Assembly: GCA_041917975.1 (NCBI GenBank) | Contig: JAYRWN010000288.1 | Location: 1 to 15,631, forward strand | Reading direction: 5' to 3' | Origin: JAYRWN01 sp041917975 | GTDB taxonomy: Bacteria > Bacteroidota > Bacteroidia > Chitinophagales > Saprospiraceae | DNA length: 15,631 bases | Shown here: positions 6,141-13,746 of the stretch, piece after piece | Layout: every line of letters begins with the position of its first letter | How positions within the stretch are numbered: the stretch's first letter is position 1 | Translations under genes and position numbers: made by a program | The notes under the pieces: generated by a model | Database searches by the model: none | What the model saw: the letters and a program-made list of their open reading frames with translations, nothing else | Told to the model about the DNA's origin: nothing

Positions 6141-8534
6141 ATGAAGGAACAAAACCAGGAAATCAATTTTAAAAGTGCGGCCTTTAACTATTTTATGAAC
6201 CCTAAGAAATGGTGGGGGCCGTTATTGTTTATCCTCATCATCAGCTTAGCCGGGGTAGGTCTGATCGGGTACCAAACCTATCATGATGCCCCACCTTTCA
6301 CTAGCTACGTAGACGCCGGTGGCCAGGAAGTAATTCCCCTTTCTGCGCTGACACACGGCCAGGAGGTTTTCCATAAATATGCTTTAATGGAATACGGCAG
6401 TTTTTTTGGTGATGGCGCTCAACGCGGGCCTGACTTTACCGCCGAAGCTCTTCATGAAATCGTGCGGTCCATGCAAAAATCGCAAGAAGAACAGTTTACC
6501 GCGACCAACGGCCGTGAACCTTCTGATGCTGAAAAGAAAATCATGAGTGAAGAAATCAAAAAGGAGATTAAAATAAACCGCTACGACCGCGACCGCAATG
6601 TCATTGAACTGTCTGCCACCCAAGTTTCGGCTTTCAATCACCTGGTCGATTATTACTCGAACATGTTTCTTATCGACACGGATGATAACTTCCCTCCCCC
6701 CGGTTATATCACTGACCGGCAGGAACTGGCTGACCTGGCCGCGTTCTTCTACTGGGGCGCCTGGGTGTGCGTGGTAGAACGACCGGGCACCAATTTTAGC
6801 TATACCCACAACTGGCCCTATGACCCGGAAGCGGCAAATACCCCTACTGCATCAGTAATCTTATGGAGTGTACTCGGTTTGCTGGGTTTTGTGCTGGTGT
6901 GCGGCATCGTCCTGTATTTCATCGGTCAATACAACCAATTGCCCAACCGTTACTTTAAACAGGGAACGGTTATGCTCACGGAAGACAAGGTTGACCGGTT
7001 TGAACCGACCAAAACTCAAAAAGCGGCATATAAATTCTTTTTTGTTGCGATTCTGTTGTTCTTGTGTCAGGTGCTGGCCGGGGTGTGGACCATCAATGAA
7101 TTTGTTGATTTTTTAGGCTTTTTTGGGATCAACACGTCGACGGCTTTACCGTTTACCATCACCCGCAGCTGGCACCTGATGCTGGCCTTATACTGGATAT
7201 CCGCTTGTTGGATCGCCTCCTCCATCTTTATCCTGCCTATTTTGGCTAAAAAAGAGATTAAAGGTCAGTTACCGCTGATCAATACCCTCTTTGTGATGGT
7301 CTTTATCCTGGTCGCCGGATCTGTGGCCGGCATGTTTTTAGGACCAAAAGGTTTCTTGGGCGAATATTGGTTATTATTAGGACACCAGGGTTGGGAATAT
7401 GTGGATTTTGGTAAAGTGTACCAAGTCCTGCTAATGGGTATTTTTGTCCTTTGGGGCGTGATTGTTTACCGGGGGGTTAAACCGGCGTTTGAACGGGGCC
7501 GTCCGTGGAATTTACCCAATTGGATTATGTATTCGGTTTTGGGTATTCCCTTGTTGTTTATCTCCGGATTTATCTCCAGACCGGACACCAACTTCGTGAT
7601 TGCCGATTTCTGGCGCTGGATGGTGATCCATATGTGGGTCGAGGCTTTTTTTGAAGTGTTTATCACGGTGATTGTCAGTTACCTGATGGTCCTGATGGGT
7701 CTGGTGAGCCGCAATGCCGCCATTCGCGTGGTGTATATTGCCACAGTATTATTCTTAGGCACCGGTCTGCTGGGCATCTCTCACAATTTCTATTGGAATG
7801 CCAAGCCGGTCGCCACGATGGCTTTAGGCAGCATCTTTTCCACCCTCCAATTCGTGCCGCTGATTTTATTGACGGTAGAAGCGTTCCGTTTCAAGAGTAT
7901 GCCGGACATGTCCAAGACCAATGGTTACGATCCCGCCAAGCCATTTGCTTTTCCCGAGGTATTCAAGTTTTTGATCGCGGTTAATTTCTGGAATTTCTTT
8001 GGGGCCGGCGTTATGGGTATCATTGTGAATTTACCTATTATGAATTACTTTGAGCATGGCACCTATCTGACGGTCAATCATGGTCACGCCGCTTTGATGG
8101 GGGTTTATGGTAACGTCTCCCTGGCCGCCTTGCTTTTTGCGGGCCGGATGATGATCAAACCACAAGCCTGGAATGGCAAACTGGTCAATTTTGCTTTTTG
8201 GTCTATCAATGCCGGTCTGATGTTTATGGTTATCCTCGACCTGTTTCCTGCCGGCGCGATCCAATTCCGCACGGTAGTAGAAAAAGGGTATTGGTTTGCC
8301 CGTTCAGCTGCTTTTATTCACGACACCGCTTTCGAATCGCTCACTTGGCTAAGGGGCATCGGTGCTACGGTATTCTTGTTTGGTGGAGTTATCCCCTTGG
8401 CGCTATTTATCGCCACCCGCATTAACCGCCTGAAAAAGACGACCACATTGGAAACTGTCGACATAGACAAAGGCGACTCAGCTGACCACTACGAACCGAT
8501 ATTTGAATTTGAAAAAGAACCTTCTCATAATTAA
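6141..8534 (+). CDS. nod: Putative nitric oxide dismutase (Nod), qNOR-fold heme-copper oxidase superfamily member
   Basis: The 797-residue integral membrane protein has the qNOR layout: one N-terminal helix (about 27-45), an extracytoplasmic domain (about 46-235), then some 13 helices. Heme ligands are retained: His345 (RSWH), His647 and His649 (NHGHAALMG). FeB ligands His497 and Glu501 (HMWVE) and His548 are present. The next FeB histidine, invariant in NO reductases (GHHYY or LHHLY), is Asn549 (ISHNFYW). The second active-site Glu (ALE in qNOR) is Gln570 (STLQFVPL). Quinol-site residues of qNOR (HYxxExxxF, and Asp before the last helix) align with Asn319, Asp323, Phe327 and Glu732, so quinol oxidation looks impaired. 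These are hallmarks of putative NO dismutases described in Methylomirabilis, strain HdN1 and Muricauda, proposed to convert 2 NO to N2 and O2. A qNOR with altered chemistry is the alternative. The start is fixed by an upstream in-frame stop at 6123. It probably forms an operon with the next gene. Confidence 0.87.
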   Translation: MKEQNQEINFKSAAFNYFMNPKKWWGPLLFILIISLAGVGLIGYQTYHDAPPFTSYVDAGGQEVIPLSALTHGQEVFHKYALMEYGSFFGDGAQRGPDFTAEALHEIVRSMQKSQEEQFTATNGREPSDAEKKIMSEEIKKEIKINRYDRDRNVIELSATQVSAFNHLVDYYSNMFLIDTDDNFPPPGYITDRQELADLAAFFYWGAWVCVVERPGTNFSYTHNWPYDPEAANTPTASVILWSVLGLLGFVLVCGIVLYFIGQYNQLPNRYFKQGTVMLTEDKVDRFEPTKTQKAAYKFFFVAILLFLCQVLAGVWTINEFVDFLGFFGINTSTALPFTITRSWHLMLALYWISACWIASSIFILPILAKKEIKGQLPLINTLFVMVFILVAGSVAGMFLGPKGFLGEYWLLLGHQGWEYVDFGKVYQVLLMGIFVLWGVIVYRGVKPAFERGRPWNLPNWIMYSVLGIPLLFISGFISRPDTNFVIADFWRWMVIHMWVEAFFEVFITVIVSYLMVLMGLVSRNAAIRVVYIATVLFLGTGLLGISHNFYWNAKPVATMALGSIFSTLQFVPLILLTVEAFRFKSMPDMSKTNGYDPAKPFAFPEVFKFLIAVNFWNFFGAGVMGIIVNLPIMNYFEHGTYLTVNHGHAALMGVYGNVSLAALLFAGRMMIKPQAWNGKLVNFAFWSINAGLMFMVILDLFPAGAIQFRTVVEKGYWFARSAAFIHDTAFESLTWLRGIGATVFLFGGVIPLALFIATRINRLKKTTTLETVDIDKGDSADHYEPIFEFEKEPSHN

Positions 8535-8564
8535 TTAAATAAATGACCTTTTAAATAATTTCAG

Positions 8565-9950
8565 ATGAAAACTAAATCTCTTACTTGGAAATTTATTGTC
8601 CTTAGCCTCACCTTACTTTTTTTCACCTGGGCTGGATGTAAAAAAGAAGACCCTATCTCCGACACCAATTTAGCGGCCGAAATCAACGCTGAAATTCCTC
8701 TGGCCTGGTATAATCTCTTGCTGGAGATTGACCGCTTTTCTCCCGGCTACCGACCGCCTGCTGCGGCCAGAGCTTTTGCGTACACCGGCCTGGCGGCCTA
8801 TGAAACGGTAGTTCCCGGTATGCCGGACTACAATTCCTTAAGTACGGTTTATGCTCAGCTCGATTTGCCAAAGATTGATGAAAATGCAGAATACCACTGG
8901 GGCATAGCGGTAAATGCTACTTATGCGGCAATGTTCCAATTCACTTATCCGCATGTGGAGACCAAATATTTGGACCAGATAAAAAACCTGGAATCCCGGT
9001 TGAATGCTGCATGGTCTAAAGAGGTCTCTGAAGAAGTCGTTACCCGTTCCATTGCCTGGGGCCAGGATATCGCTGAGGCCGTCATCGAATGGAGTCGCAC
9101 CGATGTTGCCGGTCACGAAGCATATAAGAATCCCCGGCCTTCCTCTTATGTACCTCCGGTTACCGGAGCTAAAGGCGAAAAACTCTGGCAGCCAACGTGG
9201 CCCGATTATACCCCGGGCCTGTTCCCTTACTGGGGTAAAGTACGTCCGTTTGCCTTCAAACCTTCCGAGCTTATTTCCAAACCTCCCCTGCCCTGGAGTG
9301 AGGATCCTAACAGCAAGTTCTATTTACAAGCCAAAGAAACGCAAGCTTGGGTCAATGAAGGAACACTCAATGATGTGTGGATTGCAGAATTCTGGAGTGA
9401 CGATTTTTATGAACTGACTTTTGAACCCGCCGCACGTTTTGTGGCCATTGCCAATCAGCTCGTCGAAGAAGATGATATTTCCCTGGAAAGGGCTGTAGAA
9501 CTTTACGCTAAACTAGGGATGGCTTTGTGCGACGCCGGCATCGCCGTGTGGAATTCAAAATACATCTACAATGTGGAACGGCCCATTACTTACATTCGCC
9601 GCTTAATCCAGCCGGACTGGAAGACCATTTTGAACAATCCCCTTAATCGGGTGGAAAGTTTAACCCCGGAATTCCCCGCTTATCCTTCCGGGCACTCCGG
9701 GTTTGGGGCTGCTGGTGCCGGTATTCTCACCGATATCTTTGGCCAACGCACATTTACCGATCGTTGCCATGTGGACCGTTCGGAATTCATTGGTATTCCC
9801 CGTACCTATTCCAATTTTGCCGAATTAGGCCGTGAAGACGCCTACAGCCGGCTACCTTTGGGTGTGCATTTCCGTATGGATTGCGATGAAGGAGTAAGAC
9901 TGGGTGATTTAGCTGCCAACAGAGTGGTCAATCTGCCCTGGAGAAAATAA
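8565..9950 (+). CDS. Vanadium-dependent haloperoxidase / PAP2-type lipoprotein
   Basis: The 461-residue protein belongs to the PAP2/vanadium chloroperoxidase superfamily, which binds vanadate or transfers phosphate. A short hydrophobic signal (about 9-22) ends at WAGC, with Cys25 likely lipidated and KKE after it, so it is probably anchored facing the periplasm or cell surface. The three signature motifs are intact: K-x6-RP as Lys332 to Arg339-Pro340, PSGH with Ser375, Gly376 and His377, and SR-x3-G-x-HF-x2-D with Arg429, His435 and Asp439. The N-terminal helical part (about 35-330) matches the long haloperoxidase-type form more than small lipid phosphatases. Halide use, H2O2 dependence or simple phosphatase activity cannot be told apart by sequence. 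It lies 30 bp after nod on the same strand with no terminator between, so they are probably co-transcribed; a role tied to oxidants made by Nod is speculative. Confidence 0.85.
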   Translation: MKTKSLTWKFIVLSLTLLFFTWAGCKKEDPISDTNLAAEINAEIPLAWYNLLLEIDRFSPGYRPPAAARAFAYTGLAAYETVVPGMPDYNSLSTVYAQLDLPKIDENAEYHWGIAVNATYAAMFQFTYPHVETKYLDQIKNLESRLNAAWSKEVSEEVVTRSIAWGQDIAEAVIEWSRTDVAGHEAYKNPRPSSYVPPVTGAKGEKLWQPTWPDYTPGLFPYWGKVRPFAFKPSELISKPPLPWSEDPNSKFYLQAKETQAWVNEGTLNDVWIAEFWSDDFYELTFEPAARFVAIANQLVEEDDISLERAVELYAKLGMALCDAGIAVWNSKYIYNVERPITYIRRLIQPDWKTILNNPLNRVESLTPEFPAYPSGHSGFGAAGAGILTDIFGQRTFTDRCHVDRSEFIGIPRTYSNFAELGREDAYSRLPLGVHFRMDCDEGVRLGDLAANRVVNLPWRK

Positions 9951-9980
9951 TTCACATTAGTCCCCTCTATATAACTCGTG

Positions 9981-10001
9981 TTCTAATTTCCTTTATTAGA
10001 A
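9981..10001. repeat. Inverted repeat after the haloperoxidase-type gene
   Basis: TTCTAAT (9981-9987) and ATTAGAA (9995-10001) are perfect 7-bp arms with a 7-base spacer. It lies between the stop codon and the main terminator. It may be an mRNA 3' hairpin or chance in AT-rich DNA. Confidence 0.3.
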
Positions 10002-10017
10002 GGTCACTCGTTTATTC

Positions 10018-10057
10018 AAAGGGTGGATGGTCATGAACTCATCCACTCTTTTTGTTT
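10018..10057 (+). terminator. Intrinsic terminator of the nod operon
   Basis: AAAGGGTGGATG (10018-10029) pairs with CATCCACTCTTT (10040-10051) in a 12-bp stem with one G-T wobble and a 10-base loop, followed by TTGTTTT. It closes the nod and haloperoxidase-type unit about 68 bp after the last stop codon. Confidence 0.88.
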
Positions 10058-10085
10058 TATGCAATGATTTTCGTCATTAAGAAAG

Positions 10086-10131
10086 ATGATAAACATCAAT
10101 TCTTAATCCTTATCCCTTTTCACGAATTTTG
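10086..10131 (+). promoter_or_regulatory. FNR-type box and promoter of the CRP/FNR regulator gene
   Basis: ATGAT-AAAC-ATCAA (10086-10099) matches TTGAT-N4-ATCAA at 9 of 10 specified bases. GAATTTTG at 10124-10131 resembles the Bacteroidota -7 element TAnnTTTG with one mismatch. There are 28 bases between box and TTTG, against 27 at hoxF. Transcription would start near 10135, with the box near -42.5. A weaker symmetric element, AATGA-N6-TCATT, lies upstream at 10063-10078. Autoregulation is inferred. Confidence 0.5.
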
Positions 10132-10158
10132 CTGCTGAATAAATTATGATCTGTTCTA

Positions 10159-10887
10159 ATGTGTAGAAGTGTGCGATTTGATCTAAATGCACTAAAAGGA
10201 ACCTCCTGTCAGGATTGTCTTAAGCGTCAATTATCTTTATTAGAAGGGTTATCCCATGATGAGCTGGAACAATTAGACCGGAACCGTACCAAAGTAGATT
10301 ATAAACCCGGAGAAATACTGTTTAAAGAAGGAAGTAAAATCCAGGGACTGATCTGCCTTAACCAGGGTAAAATAAAAATCTACAATCATAGTTCCGCCGG
10401 AGTAGAACAAATCCTGTCACTCAAAAAACCGGTGGACTTTCTTGGCCTCAATGACTTGCTGACCGGGTCCGTCCACCATACTTCAGCCATGGCCATTGAT
10501 GAGGTCACTGTCTGCATCATTGAAAAAGAAGATTTTCTGCGCATTGCGCAGAAAAATATGGCCTTTACCTGGCGCATCAACCGCCATTTGGCTGAATCGG
10601 CTAGACAAACCGAAAACCGCCTCCTGGACCTAACTCAGAAACACATGCGCGCCAGAATGGCGGACGGATTATTGTATATCCTGGACTTTTATGGCCTCCG
10701 TCAAGAGGATGATTGGGTAAACTTCAGTCTCAAACGCGCCGATATGGCGGCTTTGACCAACATGACCACCGCTAATGCTATCCGCGTTTTGTCAACCTTT
10801 GCTCAGGAAAAATTGATCACTCTGGATGGTCGAAATCTGCGCATCAACCGACCGGATAAAATCCGCCATATCAGCCTAATGGGCTAA
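10159..10887 (+). CDS. CRP/FNR-family transcriptional regulator
   Basis: The 242-residue protein has the FNR architecture: an N-terminal cysteine segment, a cyclic-nucleotide-binding-like beta-barrel (about 28-140), a dimer helix (about 140-165) and a C-terminal winged helix-turn-helix (about 188-232). The start of the protein resembles FNR (SCQDC...LSHDELEQLD), with Cys17 and Cys20 in the positions of FNR Cys20 and Cys23, and Cys119 (VTVCIIE) in that of Cys122. The position of FNR Cys29 is Ser26, so a [4Fe-4S] cluster would need Cys2 or Cys66 as fourth ligand. In the recognition helix (about 202-211, MTTANAIRVL) the FNR Glu and Ser are replaced while the Arg is kept, so it may read a site other than TTGAT. 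A redox, O2 or NO sensing role fits its place just after the nod operon, but an exact subfamily is not assigned. It has its own promoter. Confidence 0.87.
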   Translation: MCRSVRFDLNALKGTSCQDCLKRQLSLLEGLSHDELEQLDRNRTKVDYKPGEILFKEGSKIQGLICLNQGKIKIYNHSSAGVEQILSLKKPVDFLGLNDLLTGSVHHTSAMAIDEVTVCIIEKEDFLRIAQKNMAFTWRINRHLAESARQTENRLLDLTQKHMRARMADGLLYILDFYGLRQEDDWVNFSLKRADMAALTNMTTANAIRVLSTFAQEKLITLDGRNLRINRPDKIRHISLMG

Positions 10888-10890
10888 CCA

Positions 10891-10925
10891 AGCCCTTATC
10901 GTACAGAAAAAACGATATGAAGGCT
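10891..10925. terminator. Weak hairpin between convergent genes
   Basis: TATCGT (10897-10902) pairs with ACGATA (10912-10917), and AGCC (10891-10894) with GGCT (10922-10925), giving an interrupted stem between the regulator and the convergent membrane protein gene. A T-run appears only at 10932-10936, so termination is plausible but weakly supported. Confidence 0.33.
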
Positions 10926-10937
10926 AATGTCAACTTT

Positions 10938-11345
10938 TTATTTGCGGCCTAACCACCATCCGATAACCGCACCGGCGGCACCGCCACAGATGGCATTACC
11001 GATTACATCATAAAACGTATTAGACAGACTGCCAAAGGTATACATGGCTGCCTGGCCCAGTCCGAGGGATAAGGACATTAACACACCCATCACTATGGCC
11101 AGCACTGCTCCCGATTGCCAGGTACTCAAGCCGATACGCATAGCCACATAGGTTATCAAAGCGGCAAAAAATAAACAGCTAAGTACCATGTACAACATGT
11201 TCATTTGATCCTCCGGTACTTCTATACCCTCCGGCATAGTCATCATTCCCTGTAATAAAAAGCCATAGACTAACCAGCCCAACAGAAAATAAACGATGCC
11301 CCCCAATAAGGAAGCGACAGCAAATTTTGACCAATTCAAATTCAT
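10938..11345 (-). CDS. Small four-helix membrane protein of unknown function
   Basis: I do not recognise this 135-residue protein with certainty. It has four likely membrane helices at about 8-31, 49-70, 77-96 and 112-131, joined by short loops. Glycine-rich packing motifs are present (LGGIVYFLLGW and CGGAAGAVIGWWLG), and the C-terminus is a short basic tail, GRK. The second half looks like a distant repeat of the first. The organisation resembles small DUF1761-type membrane proteins of Bacteroidota, which is a tentative match. No catalytic motif is visible. It is convergent with the CRP/FNR regulator and has its own leader of about 170 bp shared with the divergent GH88 gene. The ATG at 11345 gives an N-terminus that enters the first helix directly, which supports the start. 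Confidence 0.72.
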   Translation of the reverse strand: MNLNWSKFAVASLLGGIVYFLLGWLVYGFLLQGMMTMPEGIEVPEDQMNMLYMVLSCLFFAALITYVAMRIGLSTWQSGAVLAIVMGVLMSLSLGLGQAAMYTFGSLSNTFYDVIGNAICGGAAGAVIGWWLGRK

Positions 11346-11516
11346 AATTTTAGGTTTTTTTGTTTAGATGATGTGGAAATCTAATCATTTATTAAGTGAA
11401 ATCCAAAATTTAACAAATTATATTTTTTTAAGTCATTTTTAGCACCTGCTGTTTATCGCCCGGGTAATGCATAAAAAAATCCTTTATCTTACTGCGGGTA
11501 AACCAGCTGCAATACA

Positions 11517-12902
11517 ATGCACATACAGCCGACCAGCAATCATACTTTTTTGTCTTCCGCGCTGAAGGATTTTTGGACTTTATCCGGCCAAAAAATTTTA
11601 AGCATTGAAAGTCAATTTGATCCCGGCAAAGGAGCTCCCGTGTACACCGTCGCAGGCCGCTACACCTCCCGGGGCTGGACCGAATGGACCCAGGGCTTCC
11701 AATACGGCTCGGCGCTCGTCCAGTTTGAAGCTACCGGTGATGAACAATTTCTGGAGATCGGGCGGCAAGCTACTCTGGAGCGCATGGCCCCGCACCTCAG
11801 CCATTTTGGTGTCCATGACCATGGATTTAATAATGTCAGCACCTATGGCAACCTGCATCGGCTTATGGCTGAGAAAACCATCCCAGGAAACGATTGGGAA
11901 CAAAATTTTTACGAGTTGGCCATTAAATTATCGGGTGCGGCTCAAGCCCGCCGGTGGACCAATTTACCCGGGGGCGGGTTTATGTATTCTTTTAATGGAC
12001 CTCACTCCTTGTTTGTCGATACCATCCGTACCGTGCGGATTCTTATGCTCAGCCATGCCCTGGGCCACGACCTGCGCGAAGAAAATGACCGCATCATCAG
12101 CCTGCTGGACCGGGGCATTGATCACATATTAAGCACCGCCAAATACGCCATTTATTATGGCGAAGGTCGGGATCTTTATGATATTAACGGACGCACGGCT
12201 CATGAAAGCATTTTTAATATCAACGATGGACGCTACCGCTGTCCAAACAGCCAGCAGGGTTATTCCGGTTTTAGCACCTGGACACGCGGACTGGCCTGGG
12301 CGATGTTAGGATTTGCTGAACAACTGGAGTACCTTCGGACGCTTTCCCCCAGTGACTTGGCGCACCGCGAAGGAAAAGAAAAGCTGGAGTCTATCGTGTT
12401 ACGGGCGGCCCAAGCTACCTGTGATTTTTACCTTCAGCACACCCCCACGGATGGTATACCCTATTGGGACACCGGTGCACCCGGTTTAATACATTTAGGG
12501 GATTATCTGCAAAAACCCGCCGATCCATACAATGATCAGGAGCCGGTGGATAGTTCGGCTGCGGCCATCGGTGCACAGGGATTGTGTCGCCTGGGCCATT
12601 ATCTGAACGCTGAAGAGCCTGGGCGAGGTGAAATCTATTGGCAAGCCGGGTTGCAACTGGCTTCCCGGATATTACAATCCCCCTACCTGAGCACAGCCAC
12701 TGATCACCAGGGCTTATTGTTACATTCGGTATACCACCGGCCCAACGGTTGGGATTATATCCCTCCCGGCCGGCAGATACCCTGTGGCGAATCTTCCATG
12801 TGGGGGGATTATCACCTCCGTGAGTTGATGTTGTATCTGCAACGCTTGCTCCATGGTAGTCCCTGCTATACCTTTTTTAATGGACTCTTGGCTCATGATT
12901 GA
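11517..12902 (+). CDS. GH88-type unsaturated glucuronyl hydrolase
   Basis: The 461-residue protein is an (alpha/alpha)6-barrel of the GH88 type (related to GH105). Members remove the 4,5-unsaturated uronic acid left at the non-reducing end of oligosaccharides by polysaccharide lyases. Motifs in order: TEWTQGFQYGSALVQFEATGD region (55-75); HDHGF with Asp101, equivalent to the HDLGF acid; FVDTIRT with Asp168, matching the second family Asp; and TRGLAWAMLGFA (256-267), the family ARGQAWAIYG motif. The C-terminal DYHLRELM lies near the end, as usual. No signal peptide is seen, so it probably acts in the cytoplasm on imported oligosaccharides. The stop overlaps the next start by 8 bp (ATGATTGA), showing translational coupling. 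It opens an operon of sugar isomerase, oxidoreductase and SDR, a plausible uronate pathway. Substrate is unknown. Confidence 0.88.
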   Translation: MHIQPTSNHTFLSSALKDFWTLSGQKILSIESQFDPGKGAPVYTVAGRYTSRGWTEWTQGFQYGSALVQFEATGDEQFLEIGRQATLERMAPHLSHFGVHDHGFNNVSTYGNLHRLMAEKTIPGNDWEQNFYELAIKLSGAAQARRWTNLPGGGFMYSFNGPHSLFVDTIRTVRILMLSHALGHDLREENDRIISLLDRGIDHILSTAKYAIYYGEGRDLYDINGRTAHESIFNINDGRYRCPNSQQGYSGFSTWTRGLAWAMLGFAEQLEYLRTLSPSDLAHREGKEKLESIVLRAAQATCDFYLQHTPTDGIPYWDTGAPGLIHLGDYLQKPADPYNDQEPVDSSAAAIGAQGLCRLGHYLNAEEPGRGEIYWQAGLQLASRILQSPYLSTATDHQGLLLHSVYHRPNGWDYIPPGRQIPCGESSMWGDYHLRELMLYLQRLLHGSPCYTFFNGLLAHD

Positions 12903-13746
12903 CTTATCCCGCCTGTGTATCCATACCATCACCAATAAACCGTGGGATTTCCAGCGCTGTGTGCAGGAGTATGTGCAACATGGCATTGGTGGCATCAGCA
13001 TTTGGCAAAATGCCGTGGAACAAACAGGTGTAGCCATGGTGGCAAAAACGCTCCATGACGCCCCAATCCAGGTGGCATCTTATGTGCGGGGTGGATTTTT
13101 TCCTTCCACCCAGGCGGAGGATCGTCAAAAATCCATTGATAAAAATAAACGTTTGTTGAATGAAGCCGCGGAAATCGGAGCACCGCTCCTGGTGCTGGTG
13201 TGCGGCGCTGAACCCCGTCAATCCTTGGACCTCTCCCGGCGTCAGATCAGCGAAGGCCTGGAAGCCATCTTGCCCCACGCGCGGGCGAATGGGGTGAAAT
13301 TAGCCATTGAACCCCTGCACCCTATGTATGCCGACACCCGTTCAGCCATAAATACCCTCGCCCAGGCCAATGATTTGGCCCAGCGCTTTGCAGATCCATA
13401 TCTGGGTGTAGCCCTGGACGTTTACCACTGTTGGTGGGACGAACATTTGTTCGCCGAGATCACCCGCTGTGCAACGCATGACCATTTGTTCGCTTACCAC
13501 CTTTGTGACTGGAAATCGCCTACCCTGGACCTGCTTAACGACCGTGGGCTGATGGGCGAAGGGTGTATTCCCCTGGCCGATATTTCCTGCCATGTCAGGG
13601 ATAGCGGTTTTACCGGCTTTTGGGAGGTCGAAATCTTTTCAGACCGCTATTGGGCCATGGACCAAAGAGAGTTTTTGCGTAATATCATCAAAGCATATCA
13701 AAATTTAATGACCGCATGCCACAACAACCAGAAGTCATCCGGCTAG
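12895..13746 (+). CDS. Sugar phosphate isomerase/epimerase (TIM barrel)
   Basis: The 283-residue cytoplasmic protein belongs to the xylose-isomerase-like/AP-endonuclease-2 TIM-barrel superfamily, which includes hydroxypyruvate isomerase, tagatose 3-epimerase and inosose dehydratase. Candidate metal ligands follow family order: Glu139 in IEPLHP, Asp175 and His178 in ALDVYHCWWD, His202 in YHLCDW, and Glu246 in WEVEIF. A Gly-Glu-Gly loop at 221-223 precedes the final strand. The start at 12895 was chosen because it gives an ATGATTGA overlap with the preceding stop; an in-frame upstream start at 12853 would add 14 residues inside the GH88 gene. Its end overlaps the oxidoreductase by 31 bp. It probably isomerises or epimerises a keto-sugar or uronate released by GH88; substrate is unproven. 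It is not a close copy of the exported isomerase-like protein at 3386-4303. Confidence 0.86.
   Translation: MIDLSRLCIHTITNKPWDFQRCVQEYVQHGIGGISIWQNAVEQTGVAMVAKTLHDAPIQVASYVRGGFFPSTQAEDRQKSIDKNKRLLNEAAEIGAPLLVLVCGAEPRQSLDLSRRQISEGLEAILPHARANGVKLAIEPLHPMYADTRSAINTLAQANDLAQRFADPYLGVALDVYHCWWDEHLFAEITRCATHDHLFAYHLCDWKSPTLDLLNDRGLMGEGCIPLADISCHVRDSGFTGFWEVEIFSDRYWAMDQREFLRNIIKAYQNLMTACHNNQKSSG

Noticed and set aside
6141..8534. Plain quinol-dependent nitric oxide reductase (norZ)
   Set aside because: The fold fits, but the FeB His to Asn549, Glu to Gln570 and degraded quinol site argue against ordinary NO reductase chemistry.
12853..12894. Earlier start for the cytoplasmic isomerase
   Set aside because: It lies inside the GH88 gene; ATG 12895 gives the typical ATGATTGA coupling.
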